A DNA stretch of 64,000 nucleotides from Rhizobium ecuadorense (GTDB taxonomy: Bacteria; Pseudomonadota; Alphaproteobacteria; Rhizobiales; Rhizobiaceae), in contig NZ_LFIO01001790.1 in assembly GCF_001187535.1 (NCBI RefSeq), positions 62,001 to 126,000 on the forward strand, read 5' to 3'. The notes beneath the pieces are model-generated. The model did not search any database. It was given only the letters and a program-made list of their open reading frames with translations, and was not told the DNA's origin. Shown here one piece after another: positions 45,083-54,060 of this stretch. The position numbers and the translations under genes are program-made. How positions within the stretch are numbered: the stretch's first letter is position 1; each line of letters opens with the position of its first letter.

Positions 45083-45092
45083 ATTTGACGGA

Positions 45093-45902
45093 ATGAGCGA
45101 TAGGGAAAAGGCCCTTTGGCCGAGCGATCTCACGCTGATCGCCGATGCTGCGAAAGAGGCTGGGGCGGTCGCGTTCGGCTTCTTCAACCAGTCTCCCGAG
45201 GTCTGGTGGAAAAACGGCGACCGCTCCCCCGTCAGCGCCGCCGATTTCGCCGCCAACAAGACGCTCGAGACCATTCTGCGCAAGGCCCGGCCGGATTATG
45301 GCTGGCTGTCTGAAGAAACCGACGATGATGCCGGCCGCCTCTCGCATGAGACGCTGTTCATCGTCGACCCGATTGACGGCACGCGCGCCTTTCTCGGCGG
45401 GCAGAAGGTCTGGTGCGTCAGCGTCGCGGTCGTTCATCGCGGTCGGCCGGTCGCCGGCGTGCTCTATGCGCCGGCGCTCGAGGAACTCTATGAGGCGGTC
45501 GACGGTGGCTTGGCGACGAAGAATGGCGTGCCCTTCACCGTCTCCGCTGCCGGACCGGAGGAGACGAGCCGCCTGGCGATCGGCGAGGACCTGTTGAAGA
45601 CCTTTCCACCGGAATTTCGCGACCGGGTCAGCCGCCAGAAACACATTCCCTCGCTTGCCTATCGCATCGCCATGGTGGCGGACGGTCGCCTTGAAGGCAC
45701 CTTCGTCAAGAGCAATTCGCATGATTGGGATCTGGCCGCCGCCGATCTGATCCTTAGCCGCGCCGGCGGTAGCCTCGTCGATCTCGAAGGCAGCCCGATC
45801 GCCTACAACAGTGCCGACGTGACCCACAACGTCCTCTGCGCAGCCCCCGCGCCCCGCATCAGCGAGTTTCTCGCGGCCTTTGCGGGACGACGAGACAGTT
45901 GA
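45093..45902 (+). CDS. Inositol-monophosphatase-family phosphatase (CysQ-like)
   Basis: A 269-aa Mg-dependent phosphatase of the IMPase/FBPase superfamily. Metal ligands are in place: SEETDDD (E74/E75), DPIDGT (D92, D95) and HDWDLAAADLILSRAGG (second Asp, about residue 213). The overall shape fits 3'(2'),5'-bisphosphate nucleotidase CysQ or a generic inositol monophosphatase. ATG 45093. It lies upstream of DUF4170 and waaA, a conserved alphaproteobacterial arrangement, so a role linked to envelope lipids is possible. Confidence 0.88.
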   Translation: MSDREKALWPSDLTLIADAAKEAGAVAFGFFNQSPEVWWKNGDRSPVSAADFAANKTLETILRKARPDYGWLSEETDDDAGRLSHETLFIVDPIDGTRAFLGGQKVWCVSVAVVHRGRPVAGVLYAPALEELYEAVDGGLATKNGVPFTVSAAGPEETSRLAIGEDLLKTFPPEFRDRVSRQKHIPSLAYRIAMVADGRLEGTFVKSNSHDWDLAAADLILSRAGGSLVDLEGSPIAYNSADVTHNVLCAAPAPRISEFLAAFAGRRDS

Positions 45903-45963
45903 CGTTTCCGTCAAAATCCCGCAGATGGGGTGGCGGAGGAGAATAGCAGAAAGAGAACAAAAA

Positions 45964-46206
45964 ATGACTGACTCCGGTGACAAGAAGCAGCTTTTGCATC
46001 TCGTTTTTGGCGGCGAACTGGAAAGCCTCGATGAGGTCCAGTTCCGCGATCTGAAGGGTCTCGATATCGTCGGCATTTTCCCGGATTATGCCACGGCGCT
46101 GTCGGCCTGGAAGTCGAAGGCGCAGCAGACGGTCGACAATGCGCATATGCGCTACTTCATCGTCCACATGCATCGTTTGCTCGATCCGCAGGCCAAGGGC
46201 AACTGA
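45964..46206 (+). CDS. DUF4170 small protein
   Basis: An 80-aa cytoplasmic protein of the DUF4170 family, with KQLLHLVFGGELESLDEV and GIFPDYATALSAWKSKAQQT; no catalytic motif is seen. It lies between the IMPase gene and waaA, its usual place in Rhizobiales. Function unknown; conserved linkage suggests a helper in Kdo/lipid A assembly. Confidence 0.85.
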   Translation: MTDSGDKKQLLHLVFGGELESLDEVQFRDLKGLDIVGIFPDYATALSAWKSKAQQTVDNAHMRYFIVHMHRLLDPQAKGN

Positions 46207-46377
46207 CCCTGGCAGGTGCCGTCGGCCGATCGACCGCTCGGCGGGCGGCCTTTCGTGCATCGGGCGCCGGTCGATCCGGATCGTTTGACGCATTCTGAAC
46301 AAATTGATCGGTCATTGCGGCCGCAACGATAATGGGGGAATGGGTTTGATATCGATCTTGGATCGGAGACTGGCGCG

Positions 46378-47697
46378 ATGAGCTCCCGGATGGCGCGCTT
46401 CGGTCTGAGCGCATACCGTCTGGCGGGAACCGTGGCCTCTCCTGTCGTCGGCCTCTATATCACCTACCGCACGGCCAAGGGCAAGGAAGACCGGGCGCGC
46501 CGCCTGGAACGCTTCGGCTATCCGAGCGCCAACCGGCCGCAGGGCCCGCTCGTCTGGTTCCATGCCGCAAGCGTCGGTGAAACCAATGCCGTCATCCCGC
46601 TGATCCGCGAAATCCGCCGCCGCGACATCCATGTCATTTTGACCACAGGCACCATCACCTCCGCCAAGCTCGCCGCCGAGCGGCTCGGTCAGGACGCGAT
46701 CCACCAATATGTGCCGCTCGACCTGAAGCCCTCGGTCAGCCGCTTCCTCGATTACTGGCAGCCCGATTGCGCCATCATCGCCGAATCCGAAATCTGGCCG
46801 GCAACGGTACTGGAGCTTGGCCGCCGCCGCATTCCGCAGATCCTGATCAATGCCCGCATGTCGGACCGTTCCTTTGCCCGCTGGCGCCGCCGCCCGGCCA
46901 TCGCCGAAGCCTTGTTCGAGAATCTCGCCCTCGTCATCGCCCAGTCGGATATCGATGCCGAACGTTTCCGCGATCTCGGCGCCGTTCCCGTCATCACCTC
47001 GGGAAATCTGAAGGTCGATACCGACGCGCCGCCCTATGACAGCGCTGTCCTTGCCCGCTACAAGAAGCAGATCGGCGACCGCAAGACTTGGGCGGCGATC
47101 TCGACCTTCGACGGCGAGGAGAATGCCGCTGCCATCGTCCATCGGGCGCTGAGGGAGCGCGATCGTCAGCTGACGATCATCGTGCCGCGTCACCCGGAGC
47201 GCTGCGACGAGATTGAGGCGGCGCTGGTCAAGCTGGGGCTGAAGGTCGCCCGCCGCACCCGCGACGATGTCTTGTCGGCCGATGTCGATATTTTCCTCGG
47301 CGATACGATCGGCGAAATGGGCCTCTATTTGAGACTGACGGAAATCGCCTTCGTCGGCCGCTCGCTCTTTGCCGAAGGCGGCCAGAACCCGCTGGAGCCC
47401 GCCATGCTCGGCTGCGCCGTTCTCTCCGGCGGCCATGTGCAGAATTTCCGCGACGCCTATCAGAAGCTTGCCCGCAGCGGCAGCGCCCGCATGGTGCGAG
47501 ATACCGAAATGCTGGCCAAGGGCGTGCATTACCTTTTGATCAACGACGAAGCCCGCCGCAACATGATCGAGGCCGGTATCACCGCCGTGCACGAGATGCG
47601 CGGCGCGCTGACCGCGACCGTCAAGGGGCTGGAACCCTATATTAATCCGCTGACGGTGAAGGCGCGGCTGCTGCCCAAGGCCGTGGCCCAGGTCTGA
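46378..47697 (+). CDS. waaA: 3-deoxy-D-manno-octulosonic acid transferase
   Basis: A 439-aa GT-B glycosyltransferase that adds Kdo to the lipid A precursor at the inner membrane. The N-terminal half holds PLVWFHAASVGETNAVIPL with the catalytic Glu (about residue 67), a hydrophobic N-terminal anchor (VASPVVGLYITY) and SEIWPATVLELGRR. The C-terminal donor domain has GDTIGEMGLYL and FVGRSLFAEGGQNPLEPAML, the waaA signature. Rhizobial lipid A differs, but the Kdo step is conserved. It leads the lipid A core cluster with lpxK. Confidence 0.95.
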   Translation: MSSRMARFGLSAYRLAGTVASPVVGLYITYRTAKGKEDRARRLERFGYPSANRPQGPLVWFHAASVGETNAVIPLIREIRRRDIHVILTTGTITSAKLAAERLGQDAIHQYVPLDLKPSVSRFLDYWQPDCAIIAESEIWPATVLELGRRRIPQILINARMSDRSFARWRRRPAIAEALFENLALVIAQSDIDAERFRDLGAVPVITSGNLKVDTDAPPYDSAVLARYKKQIGDRKTWAAISTFDGEENAAAIVHRALRERDRQLTIIVPRHPERCDEIEAALVKLGLKVARRTRDDVLSADVDIFLGDTIGEMGLYLRLTEIAFVGRSLFAEGGQNPLEPAMLGCAVLSGGHVQNFRDAYQKLARSGSARMVRDTEMLAKGVHYLLINDEARRNMIEAGITAVHEMRGALTATVKGLEPYINPLTVKARLLPKAVAQV

Positions 47698-47706
47698 GGA
47701 TAGAGC

Positions 47707-48429
47707 ATGGCGGCAGCATCCCATATCAAAGGCATTCTCTTCGACAAGGACGGCACGCTGCTCGACTATGACGAGAGCTGGCTACCGGTAAACCGTGAGC
47801 TTGCCCGCATTGCCGCTGAAGGGGACCCGCTTCTCGCCGACCGGCTGCTGTCTGCCTGCGGCATGGATCCTTTGACCGGCCATATCGTTCCCGACAGCCT
47901 GCTGGCCGCCGGCAATACCCGACAGATTGCCGAGGGTCTGGTTGCCGCGGGCTCGATGGTCGATGTCGGCGAACTGACGGTACGCCTCGACGAGCTGTTT
48001 TCCAACGCTGCCGAATTTTCCGTGCCGGTGACCGACCTCGCCGGCTTCTTCGCCAGGCTGCATCAGCGCGGCTTCAAGCTCGGTGTCGCCTCCAGCGACA
48101 ATGAACGGTCGATCCGCCAGACGGCGGAACGTTTCGGCTTCGCGGGCTATGTCGATTATATCGCCGGTTACGACAGCGGTTTCGGCGTCAAGCCGGAGCC
48201 GGGCATGGTGCTCGGCTTCTGCGCCGCGACCGGTCTTTCGCCTGCGGAAGTCGCGATGGTCGGCGACAACAATCACGATCTGCACATGGGGCTGAATGCC
48301 GGCACCGGACTGAGGATTGCGGTGCTGACCGGCACCGGTTCGCGCGATTCGCTTGCCGCGGCCGCCGATCATGTGCTCGAAGATATCACCGCCATCGAGA
48401 CGCTGCTGCCGGATCTGCAGCCCGCCTGA
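47707..48429 (+). CDS. HAD phosphatase (phosphoglycolate-phosphatase-like)
   Basis: A 240-aa HAD hydrolase with LFDKDGTLLDYDESW (nucleophile D13 and D15), motif II LGVASSDNERS, motif III VKPEPGMV and motif IV VGDNNHDLHMGLNAG. It lies 10 bp after waaA and about 100 bp before lpxK. Gph-like by motifs, though substrate is not predictable. Its place between two lipid A genes suggests a link to Kdo-8-phosphate, lipid or sugar phosphate turnover, which is inference. Confidence 0.85.
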   Translation: MAAASHIKGILFDKDGTLLDYDESWLPVNRELARIAAEGDPLLADRLLSACGMDPLTGHIVPDSLLAAGNTRQIAEGLVAAGSMVDVGELTVRLDELFSNAAEFSVPVTDLAGFFARLHQRGFKLGVASSDNERSIRQTAERFGFAGYVDYIAGYDSGFGVKPEPGMVLGFCAATGLSPAEVAMVGDNNHDLHMGLNAGTGLRIAVLTGTGSRDSLAAAADHVLEDITAIETLLPDLQPA

Positions 48430-48532
48430 GGGGTAAGGGCTTGCATTTTCATTGATTTTGGCTTCTCAATCCGGCCGGTCGAAAAGCAAGGGGCTGGCTG
48501 CCGCAAGGCGGGCAGGGGAGCGGAACGGCAAG

Positions 48533-49606
48533 ATGATATCCGAAGCGCCGCCGTTCTGGTGGAGGAAAGCCGATTGGCGGGCCTGGCTGCTGGCGCCGGT
48601 TTCCTTTCTCTACGGTCGTATCGCCGGCTACCGCATGGCCCATGCGCGCCGCGCCTCCGTTGCCATTCCGGTCATCTGCATCGGCAACTTCACCGTCGGC
48701 GGCGCCGGCAAGACGCCGACGGCGCTGACGATCGCCCGCGCCGCCAAGGCGAAAGGGCTGAAACCGGGCTTTCTCAGCCGGGGTTACGGCGGCTCGCTCG
48801 ATGTGACGACGGTGGTCGACCGCGATCATCACCGGGCGGTCGCCGTCGGCGATGAGCCGCTGCTGCTTGCCCAGGAGGCGCTGACGGTGATTTCCCGCCG
48901 GCGCGTCGACGGGGCGCAGCGTCTCGTGGCGGAGGGCGCCGATCTCATCATCATGGACGACGGTTTCCAGAGCGCCCGGCTGGCGATCGACTATGCCTTG
49001 CTGGTCATCGACGCGACCCGCGGCCTCGGCAACGGCCATATCGTGCCGGGCGGCCCGATCCGCGCGCCGATCCGCCAGCAGCTGCGTTCGGCGACGGCGC
49101 TGTTGAAGGTCGGCGGCGGCAATGCCGCCGACAGGATCGTCCGCATGGCGGCGCGCGCCGCAAAGCCCTATTTCACCGCATCGCTGAAAGTGCGCGGCGA
49201 CAACACGCTTGCCGGCATGAAGGTGCTCGCCTTCGCCGGCATCGCCGATCCCGCCAAATTCTTCCGCACGGTCGAATCGCGCGGCGCCGAGATCGCCGTC
49301 GCCAAGACTTTCGGTGATCATGAGCACCTGACCGAGGAGGAGATCGACGACATCCTGACGACCGCCGAGCGTCAGGGCCTGCTGATCGTCACGACATCCA
49401 AGGATTTCGTCCGCCTCTCCGGCCATCCCGGCAAGGCGGCACAGCTCGCCGAAAAGTGCCGGGTGATCGAGGTCGACATGGTCTTCGAGGATCACCTGGC
49501 CCCGAGCCTGATCATCGACCGGGCGATCGTCGCCTGCCGCGAGCGGCGTTTGCGGGAGATGAAGACCGGCGATAAAGCCATTCCACGCAAGGCTGAACCG
49601 CTGTAA
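48533..49606 (+). CDS. lpxK: Tetraacyldisaccharide 4'-kinase
   Basis: A 357-aa kinase that phosphorylates the 4' position of the lipid A disaccharide, on the inner membrane. The P-loop GGAGKTPTA is at residues 56-64, preceded by [12 protein letters not shown], and the family [10 protein letters not shown] motif is present near 141. The N-terminal hydrophobic patch ([11 protein letters not shown]) would anchor it. ATG 48533. In many rhizobia lpxK is followed by DUF2093 and mutL; here a GntR-ABC cassette lies between. Confidence 0.95.
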   Translation: MISEAPPFWWRKADWRAWLLAPVSFLYGRIAGYRMAHARRASVAIPVICIGNFTVGGAGKTPTALTIARAAKAKGLKPGFLSRGYGGSLDVTTVVDRDHHRAVAVGDEPLLLAQEALTVISRRRVDGAQRLVAEGADLIIMDDGFQSARLAIDYALLVIDATRGLGNGHIVPGGPIRAPIRQQLRSATALLKVGGGNAADRIVRMAARAAKPYFTASLKVRGDNTLAGMKVLAFAGIADPAKFFRTVESRGAEIAVAKTFGDHEHLTEEEIDDILTTAERQGLLIVTTSKDFVRLSGHPGKAAQLAEKCRVIEVDMVFEDHLAPSLIIDRAIVACRERRLREMKTGDKAIPRKAEPL

Positions 49607-49630
49607 CGAGTGCTGCGAAACGCGGTGACG

Positions 49631-50515
49631 TCACGCGATCGAGCGGAGTAACGTTTCGCGGGCGGAGGTGAGATGCGCGCGGCAAGCCTGATCGATCGAG
49701 GCGATATTGCGGCTTTCCAGGGCGTCGATCAGGGCGAGATGCTCCCTGATGGCGACCTCATTGCGCGTCCGCTCATCGCGCTTGTTCCACTGATAGTGAT
49801 AGTGGAAGATGATGGCTATCACGTCCTGGAAGCTTTCGATAAAGCGGTTTGGCGCGACCACGGCAATGAGCCGATGGAATCGGCTGTCGAGCTCCGAGAA
49901 ATCCTGAAAACGGGCGTCGATATCCGCGAGCAGCTCCAAATGTGCCGCCCGCATGGCACGGACCTGCTTCCAGATGGGCGAGCCGTCGGGCAGGCTCGCG
50001 AACAATCGCGCGGAGCGCATTTCGAACATTTCCCTGATCTCGAACAGTTCGAGCGCGAAATTCGCGGTGAAACCTTTGAAAACCCAGCCTGCATTCTGGC
50101 GTTTCTCGATCAGCCCATATTTCTGAAATCGATTGAGAAACTCACGCACGATCGTTGTGGCGACCCCGAATTTCCTTGCGAGTTCCGCCTCATTGATCTC
50201 AGTGCCGGGACAGGCATTGTCGCGCAGCATCCACTCCATGAAGCTCGTCTCAACCTGTTCCGAAATGGCTAAGGTCTCTTCCTTCGGATAGCGCTCTATC
50301 TGCTGCGGGTGCTCACGGATGATCCGCCTGTGCACTTCAGATACGATGACCCCACGGGCGGACATGCTCGCCAGCACCTTCCGCACCGTCGTTCTGCTCA
50401 CGCCAAGCTGGGCGCGCAGTGCGTTTTCGGAGGGCAGTTCCGCTCCAAGATCGAGCGTCCGAAGAAGATCGATCATATCGTTGAAGGCTCGCTTGAAGGT
50501 CGTATCCGTTCTCAT
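49631..50515 (-). CDS. GntR-family regulator with two winged helix-turn-helix domains
   Basis: A 294-aa GntR regulator of the FCD type with an unusual N-terminal duplication. The first wHTH is at about residues 12-68 (LPSENALRAQLGVSRTTVRKVLASM), the second at about 92-145 (INEAELARKFGVATTIVREFLNRF), and a helical FCD effector domain follows (FEIREMFEMRSARLF, then RFHRLIAVVA). FCD GntR proteins often sense acidic sugars. It is divergent from the ABC permease and should regulate it. ATG 50515 has AGAGGTT before it. Confidence 0.88.
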   Translation of the reverse strand: MRTDTTFKRAFNDMIDLLRTLDLGAELPSENALRAQLGVSRTTVRKVLASMSARGVIVSEVHRRIIREHPQQIERYPKEETLAISEQVETSFMEWMLRDNACPGTEINEAELARKFGVATTIVREFLNRFQKYGLIEKRQNAGWVFKGFTANFALELFEIREMFEMRSARLFASLPDGSPIWKQVRAMRAAHLELLADIDARFQDFSELDSRFHRLIAVVAPNRFIESFQDVIAIIFHYHYQWNKRDERTRNEVAIREHLALIDALESRNIASIDQACRAHLTSARETLLRSIA

Positions 50516-50614
50516 GAAGCAACCTCTGGTATGATCATCTATCTATAAAAAACAAGTTGACGTACGTGTATCATATGTTTCTTATGTATAAAAAACTGGG
50601 GAGGCTAGGGGAAT
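50516..50614. promoter_or_regulatory. Divergent promoter/operator of the GntR-ABC cassette
   Basis: Two perfect 8-bp palindromes, ATGATCAT (50531-50538) and ACGTACGT (50560-50567), flank an AT-rich tract. TTGACG at 50557-50562 could be a -35 element, but the matching -10 (CTTATG at 18-bp spacing) is weak. TATGAT and its complement ATCATA are also present as a wide inverted pair. Likely GntR sites, by position. Confidence 0.45.
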
Positions 50615-51673
50615 TTGGAAGATTCGGGGATTCTGCCTCAAAATTCGTCCCGGCCTGGTGGTCCGCAAGATGCAACCTTCCATCCGAGACAATCTGGCAT
50701 CTCATTGGGGCTGAAGCTATTGAGCCTGGGCCCACTCTTGATCCTCGTTCTGCTCATCGCCGTCGTCAGTTTGATCACGCCGGCCTTTCTAAAGCCCGTC
50801 AACCTGGGGAACATCCTGGCGCAGACTGCAGGGATTGCTGTTGTGGCGATGGGGCAGCAGCTCGTCATCCTGACGCGCGGGATCGATCTGTCTGTCGGCT
50901 CGAACCTGGCGCTGGCGACGGTCATCGGCGGACTCGTCTACCATCAAATTGATTCCTCGATCGTCGTCATCGTGGCCATGCTGCTTGCAGGTGCTGTTGT
51001 CGGGGCGGTAAACGGCGTGGTCTTTGTCTATGGCCGGCTGCCGCACCCCTTCATTATCACAGTTGCGACCTTGAGCATCTGCCGCGGCCTGGCACTTTCA
51101 TTGGCGCCCGGCCACACCACCATGCGCGGGATGCCCGATGCGGTTGCCGTGATCGGCGGCGGTACGACGCTTGGTGTGCCCAACTCCTTCTTTGTCGTCG
51201 CCATATTCACGCTTCTTTTTCTGATCCTGACGAAGTCGATGGTCTTTGGCCGATGGATCTATGCTGTCGGCGGCTCGCCGAATGCCGCCAGAAGCATGGG
51301 TATCCCGGTTAATGGCGTTCTGCTCGCGACCTACATCATCTGCGGCTTTTGTGCAGGTGTCGGCGCGGTGCTGCTTGCAGGACGGACTGCCGCTGCCTCG
51401 CCAATCTACGGCAATCTCCTCGAGCTCGACACCATTGCTGCGGTGATTATCGGTGGCGCCAGCTTCCTTGGCGGACGGGGCCATCTCGGCCATGCACTGA
51501 TCGGCGCCGTTCTGATCGGTGTTATCCGCAACGCCCTAAACCTGCTCGGCGTCGACGTGTTCTTTCAAATGATCGCGATTGGGCTCGTCATCGTCATTGC
51601 CGTAGAGGCCGATGTGCTTCGCAACCATCTCGAGGCGCGCGCGCGCGTGCTTCAAACGGCGAGAATGCAATGA
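50615..51673 (+). CDS. Sugar ABC transporter permease (RbsC family)
   Basis: A 352-aa multi-helix permease of the ribose/fructose type, moving a monosaccharide through the inner membrane. It has the family GIDLSVGSNLALATVIGG (about residue 90), AVNGVVFVYGRLPHPFIITV, and SMGIPVNGVLLATYIICG. Start is a TTG at 50615 behind GGGGAGG (a closer AGGGGA is also there); the first 28 residues are polar. It overlaps the ATPase gene by four bases (ATGA). Substrate unknown. Confidence 0.9.
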   Translation: MEDSGILPQNSSRPGGPQDATFHPRQSGISLGLKLLSLGPLLILVLLIAVVSLITPAFLKPVNLGNILAQTAGIAVVAMGQQLVILTRGIDLSVGSNLALATVIGGLVYHQIDSSIVVIVAMLLAGAVVGAVNGVVFVYGRLPHPFIITVATLSICRGLALSLAPGHTTMRGMPDAVAVIGGGTTLGVPNSFFVVAIFTLLFLILTKSMVFGRWIYAVGGSPNAARSMGIPVNGVLLATYIICGFCAGVGAVLLAGRTAAASPIYGNLLELDTIAAVIIGGASFLGGRGHLGHALIGAVLIGVIRNALNLLGVDVFFQMIAIGLVIVIAVEADVLRNHLEARARVLQTARMQ

Positions 51674-52434
51674 GCGCTGGATCCACGACACCGGCACTTT
51701 CGGTACGCAACGCGCAGAAGCGCTTCGGGGCGATTCATGCCTTGAAAAATGTAAGCTTCGATGCCTATGCAGGTGAAGTAACCGCTCTTTTGGGTGACAA
51801 CGGCGCCGGCAAATCGACGCTCGTCAAATGCATCAGTGGGCTTCACAGTCTCGACGAAGGAGAAATTCTCGTCGACGGTGCTCCTGTTTGGCTCAATTCA
51901 ACCACGGCGGCCCGCCGCGCCGGTATTGAAACGGTCTATCAGGACTTGGCGCTTTTCGACAACCTGACTCCCGTCCAGAATTTCTATTGCGGCCGAGAGA
52001 TCTCCTTTCCGTCCTGGCTGCCGCGTCCGCTCCGCTTCCTCAACACGGGCATGATGAGGCGCGACGCAGCAAGCGTCATCGATCGCCTGAAGGTCAAGCT
52101 GCCGAGATTCGACGCGCCGGTTGCACTGATGTCCGGGGGGCAGCGCCAGGCGATCGCGGTCGCGCGCGCCATCGTCTTTGCGCGCAAGCTCGTGCTCCTT
52201 GACGAACCAACGGCGGCCCTCGGCCTTCGCGAGGCCCGCCAGGTTCTTGATCTGATCAATCAGCTCAAGGCCGCCGGCAATGCGGTGATCTTGATCACGC
52301 ACAATATGGAACATGTCGTCGAGATCGCCGATCGGGCGGTTGTGCTGCGCCAAGGTCGCAAGGTCGGTGAATTGAAGCCAACGGAAGCGAACAAGCAGGA
52401 CCTTGTCGCGATGATTGTCGGCGCCGGGGCTTGA
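51670..52434 (+). CDS. Sugar ABC transporter ATPase, single-domain
   Basis: A 254-aa ATPase. Walker A GDNGAGKST (about residues 36-44), signature MSGGQRQAIAVARAI, Walker B LVLLDEPTAALG, and the switch His in LITHNMEHV. Most CUT2 sugar ATPases have two fused domains of about 500 aa; this is a single domain, like FrcA, so it would act as a homodimer. ATG 51670 overlaps the permease stop. Confidence 0.92.
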   Translation: MSAGSTTPALSVRNAQKRFGAIHALKNVSFDAYAGEVTALLGDNGAGKSTLVKCISGLHSLDEGEILVDGAPVWLNSTTAARRAGIETVYQDLALFDNLTPVQNFYCGREISFPSWLPRPLRFLNTGMMRRDAASVIDRLKVKLPRFDAPVALMSGGQRQAIAVARAIVFARKLVLLDEPTAALGLREARQVLDLINQLKAAGNAVILITHNMEHVVEIADRAVVLRQGRKVGELKPTEANKQDLVAMIVGAGA

Positions 52435-52512
52435 GGGAGATCGCTGCTTCGTTGGGGCAGCGAACAACGAGATCGCTCTAGAGGAGAGCGGTCAAAACAT
52501 GGGAGGTGTATC

Positions 52513-53430
52513 ATGAAACGGCATTTCCTGCTGGGAGCTCTTGGGATCCTGGCCGTCGCTGTAGTACCGTCCTTGGCGCAGGAGCCGGTCAAGCTCGGCT
52601 TCATAACCAAATTCCCTGTACCGTTCTTCGCAACCATGGAGAACGCCGCGAAAGATTATGCGAAGAGAAATCCCGGCGTCGAGATCATTTACGGGCAGGG
52701 TACCTCCGCGACCGACATCGAGGGCCAGATTGCGCAGATCGAGTCCATGGTGACGCGAGGCGTGCAGGGCATCGCCCTTACCCCCGTCGATCCCACCGTA
52801 TCCACTGCCCTGGACAAGGCGGTTGCCGCCGGCATCAAGGTCGTGTTGATGGATAACAATATCCCGGACTGGAACGGCAGGACGGCGCTTGCCACGACCA
52901 ACAATTTCGCCGCGGGCAAAATCGCGGGCGAATATCTCAAAACGGTTCTCAAAGCCGGCGACACGCTCGGGATTCTCGAGGGCGTGCCCGGCGTGCCGGC
53001 GCTTGATGACCGTGTGAAGGGGATGATGGAAGGGCTGAACGGCCTTGACGTCAAGATCGTCGGAAAAGGCGCGACAAATTGCACCGAGGAACTCGGCATT
53101 AATGTCGCCGAGGATCTGCTCACCAAGAACCCAGACCTTAAGGCCATCTATGCCGCCTGCGGCCCGCCCGCTGCCGGCGCAGCGCGCGCAATCAAGAATG
53201 CCGGCATTGCCAATGACAACATTGTGCTGGTCGGTTTCGACTTCTGCTGTGGCGAAGAGGAAGCGCTGAAGAGTGGAGTCGAGGACGCATCGGTAGCACA
53301 GTTCCCAACCAAAATGGCTGAGCTCGGTGTGGATGCCCTGGTGAAATCGATTCGCGGAGAAAAGGTCGAGTCGTTGATCGACTCCGGCGCGGCGCTCGTA
53401 ACGCCCGACAATATGGCAACCTTCAAGTGA
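52513..53430 (+). CDS. Periplasmic sugar-binding protein
   Basis: A 305-aa solute-binding protein of the ribose-binding fold (Peripla_BP_4). A signal peptide (residues 1 to about 22, ending LAQ) precedes VKLGFITKFPVPFFATMENA; the sugar-contact pattern VDPTVSTALDKAVAAGIKVV and a D-N pair (LMDNNIPDW) are typical. Three or more Cys residues (NCTEEL, AACGPP, FCCGEE) are unusual for this family. GGGAGG lies before ATG 52513. Last gene of the cassette, with a 78-bp gap to the ATPase. Confidence 0.9.
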   Translation: MKRHFLLGALGILAVAVVPSLAQEPVKLGFITKFPVPFFATMENAAKDYAKRNPGVEIIYGQGTSATDIEGQIAQIESMVTRGVQGIALTPVDPTVSTALDKAVAAGIKVVLMDNNIPDWNGRTALATTNNFAAGKIAGEYLKTVLKAGDTLGILEGVPGVPALDDRVKGMMEGLNGLDVKIVGKGATNCTEELGINVAEDLLTKNPDLKAIYAACGPPAAGAARAIKNAGIANDNIVLVGFDFCCGEEEALKSGVEDASVAQFPTKMAELGVDALVKSIRGEKVESLIDSGAALVTPDNMATFK

Positions 53431-53762
53431 ACCGTCGCCCCTGTGGAGCGTCAAAGGCGCGAAGCAGTCTCACCTCGTTATCGGATTGATATCGTGGAAC
53501 TCTGCGGCCCGGAGCTCTATTGGCCAGTCGATACGGAAGGCGCGGCGGATGAGCCGATGCCTTCCGGTCGTCGGGCGACCGGAGTGGATATTCTCGCTGC
53601 AACAAGCTGGCGCCGCAGACCGGAGAACCATCCTGCTTGGCCCCCGGACTCTCCTTGCACTCGCCTCCGCCGCAGCGTTTGCGATGTCTGTTCCGTCCTC
53701 AAAACTGCACGGTTTGAAGGTGATAGAGCGTCTTGAGCGCGCCGGTAAAGGGCGGCTCCCTT
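53431..53762. other. Gap between the ABC cassette and DUF2093
   Basis: About 330 bases with no supportable gene. Two short plus-strand frames exist (from 53443 and 53486); the second contains a hydrophobic stretch (ILLGPRTLLALASAAAFAM) and could be a decayed gene fragment, but I recognise nothing. This is the boundary where the cassette meets the conserved DUF2093-mutL block. Confidence 0.45.
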
Positions 53763-53993
53763 CTAACGCCGCTGGTTCGGCAGCACGCCGGCGCGTTTAT
53801 CGGCTTCGATGGCCGAGATCACGTCGGCATAGGGTTCCTGGCGCGCGACGCTCCAGTAGCGCAGCTCGTCGAGCGGGATCTGTTTTCCCGTCATCGCGCA
53901 GACGACATAGGAGCCGGGCGAGAGAATCTGGAAATCGCCATCGAGATACCGGATCTTCGCCTCGCGGTTTCCGTGCCCTTCGAACAAATTCAT
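53763..53993 (-). CDS. DUF2093 small protein
   Basis: A 76-aa protein of the DUF2093 family. It is recognised by EAKIRYLDGDFQILSPGSYVVCAMTG split as AKIRYLDGDFQILSPGSYV and CAMTGKQIPLDELRYWSV, with the AIEADKRAG end. Widespread in Rhizobiales, usually beside lpxK or mutL. Function unknown. It lies 67 bp after mutL on the same strand. Confidence 0.85.
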   Translation of the reverse strand: MNLFEGHGNREAKIRYLDGDFQILSPGSYVVCAMTGKQIPLDELRYWSVARQEPYADVISAIEADKRAGVLPNQRR

Positions 53994-54060
53994 GCGCTCC
54001 GTTCCCTGCAGCCTCTCATCCGTTTGCCATACTCCGGCAAAGGCGGCTTTTCCAGCTTTT

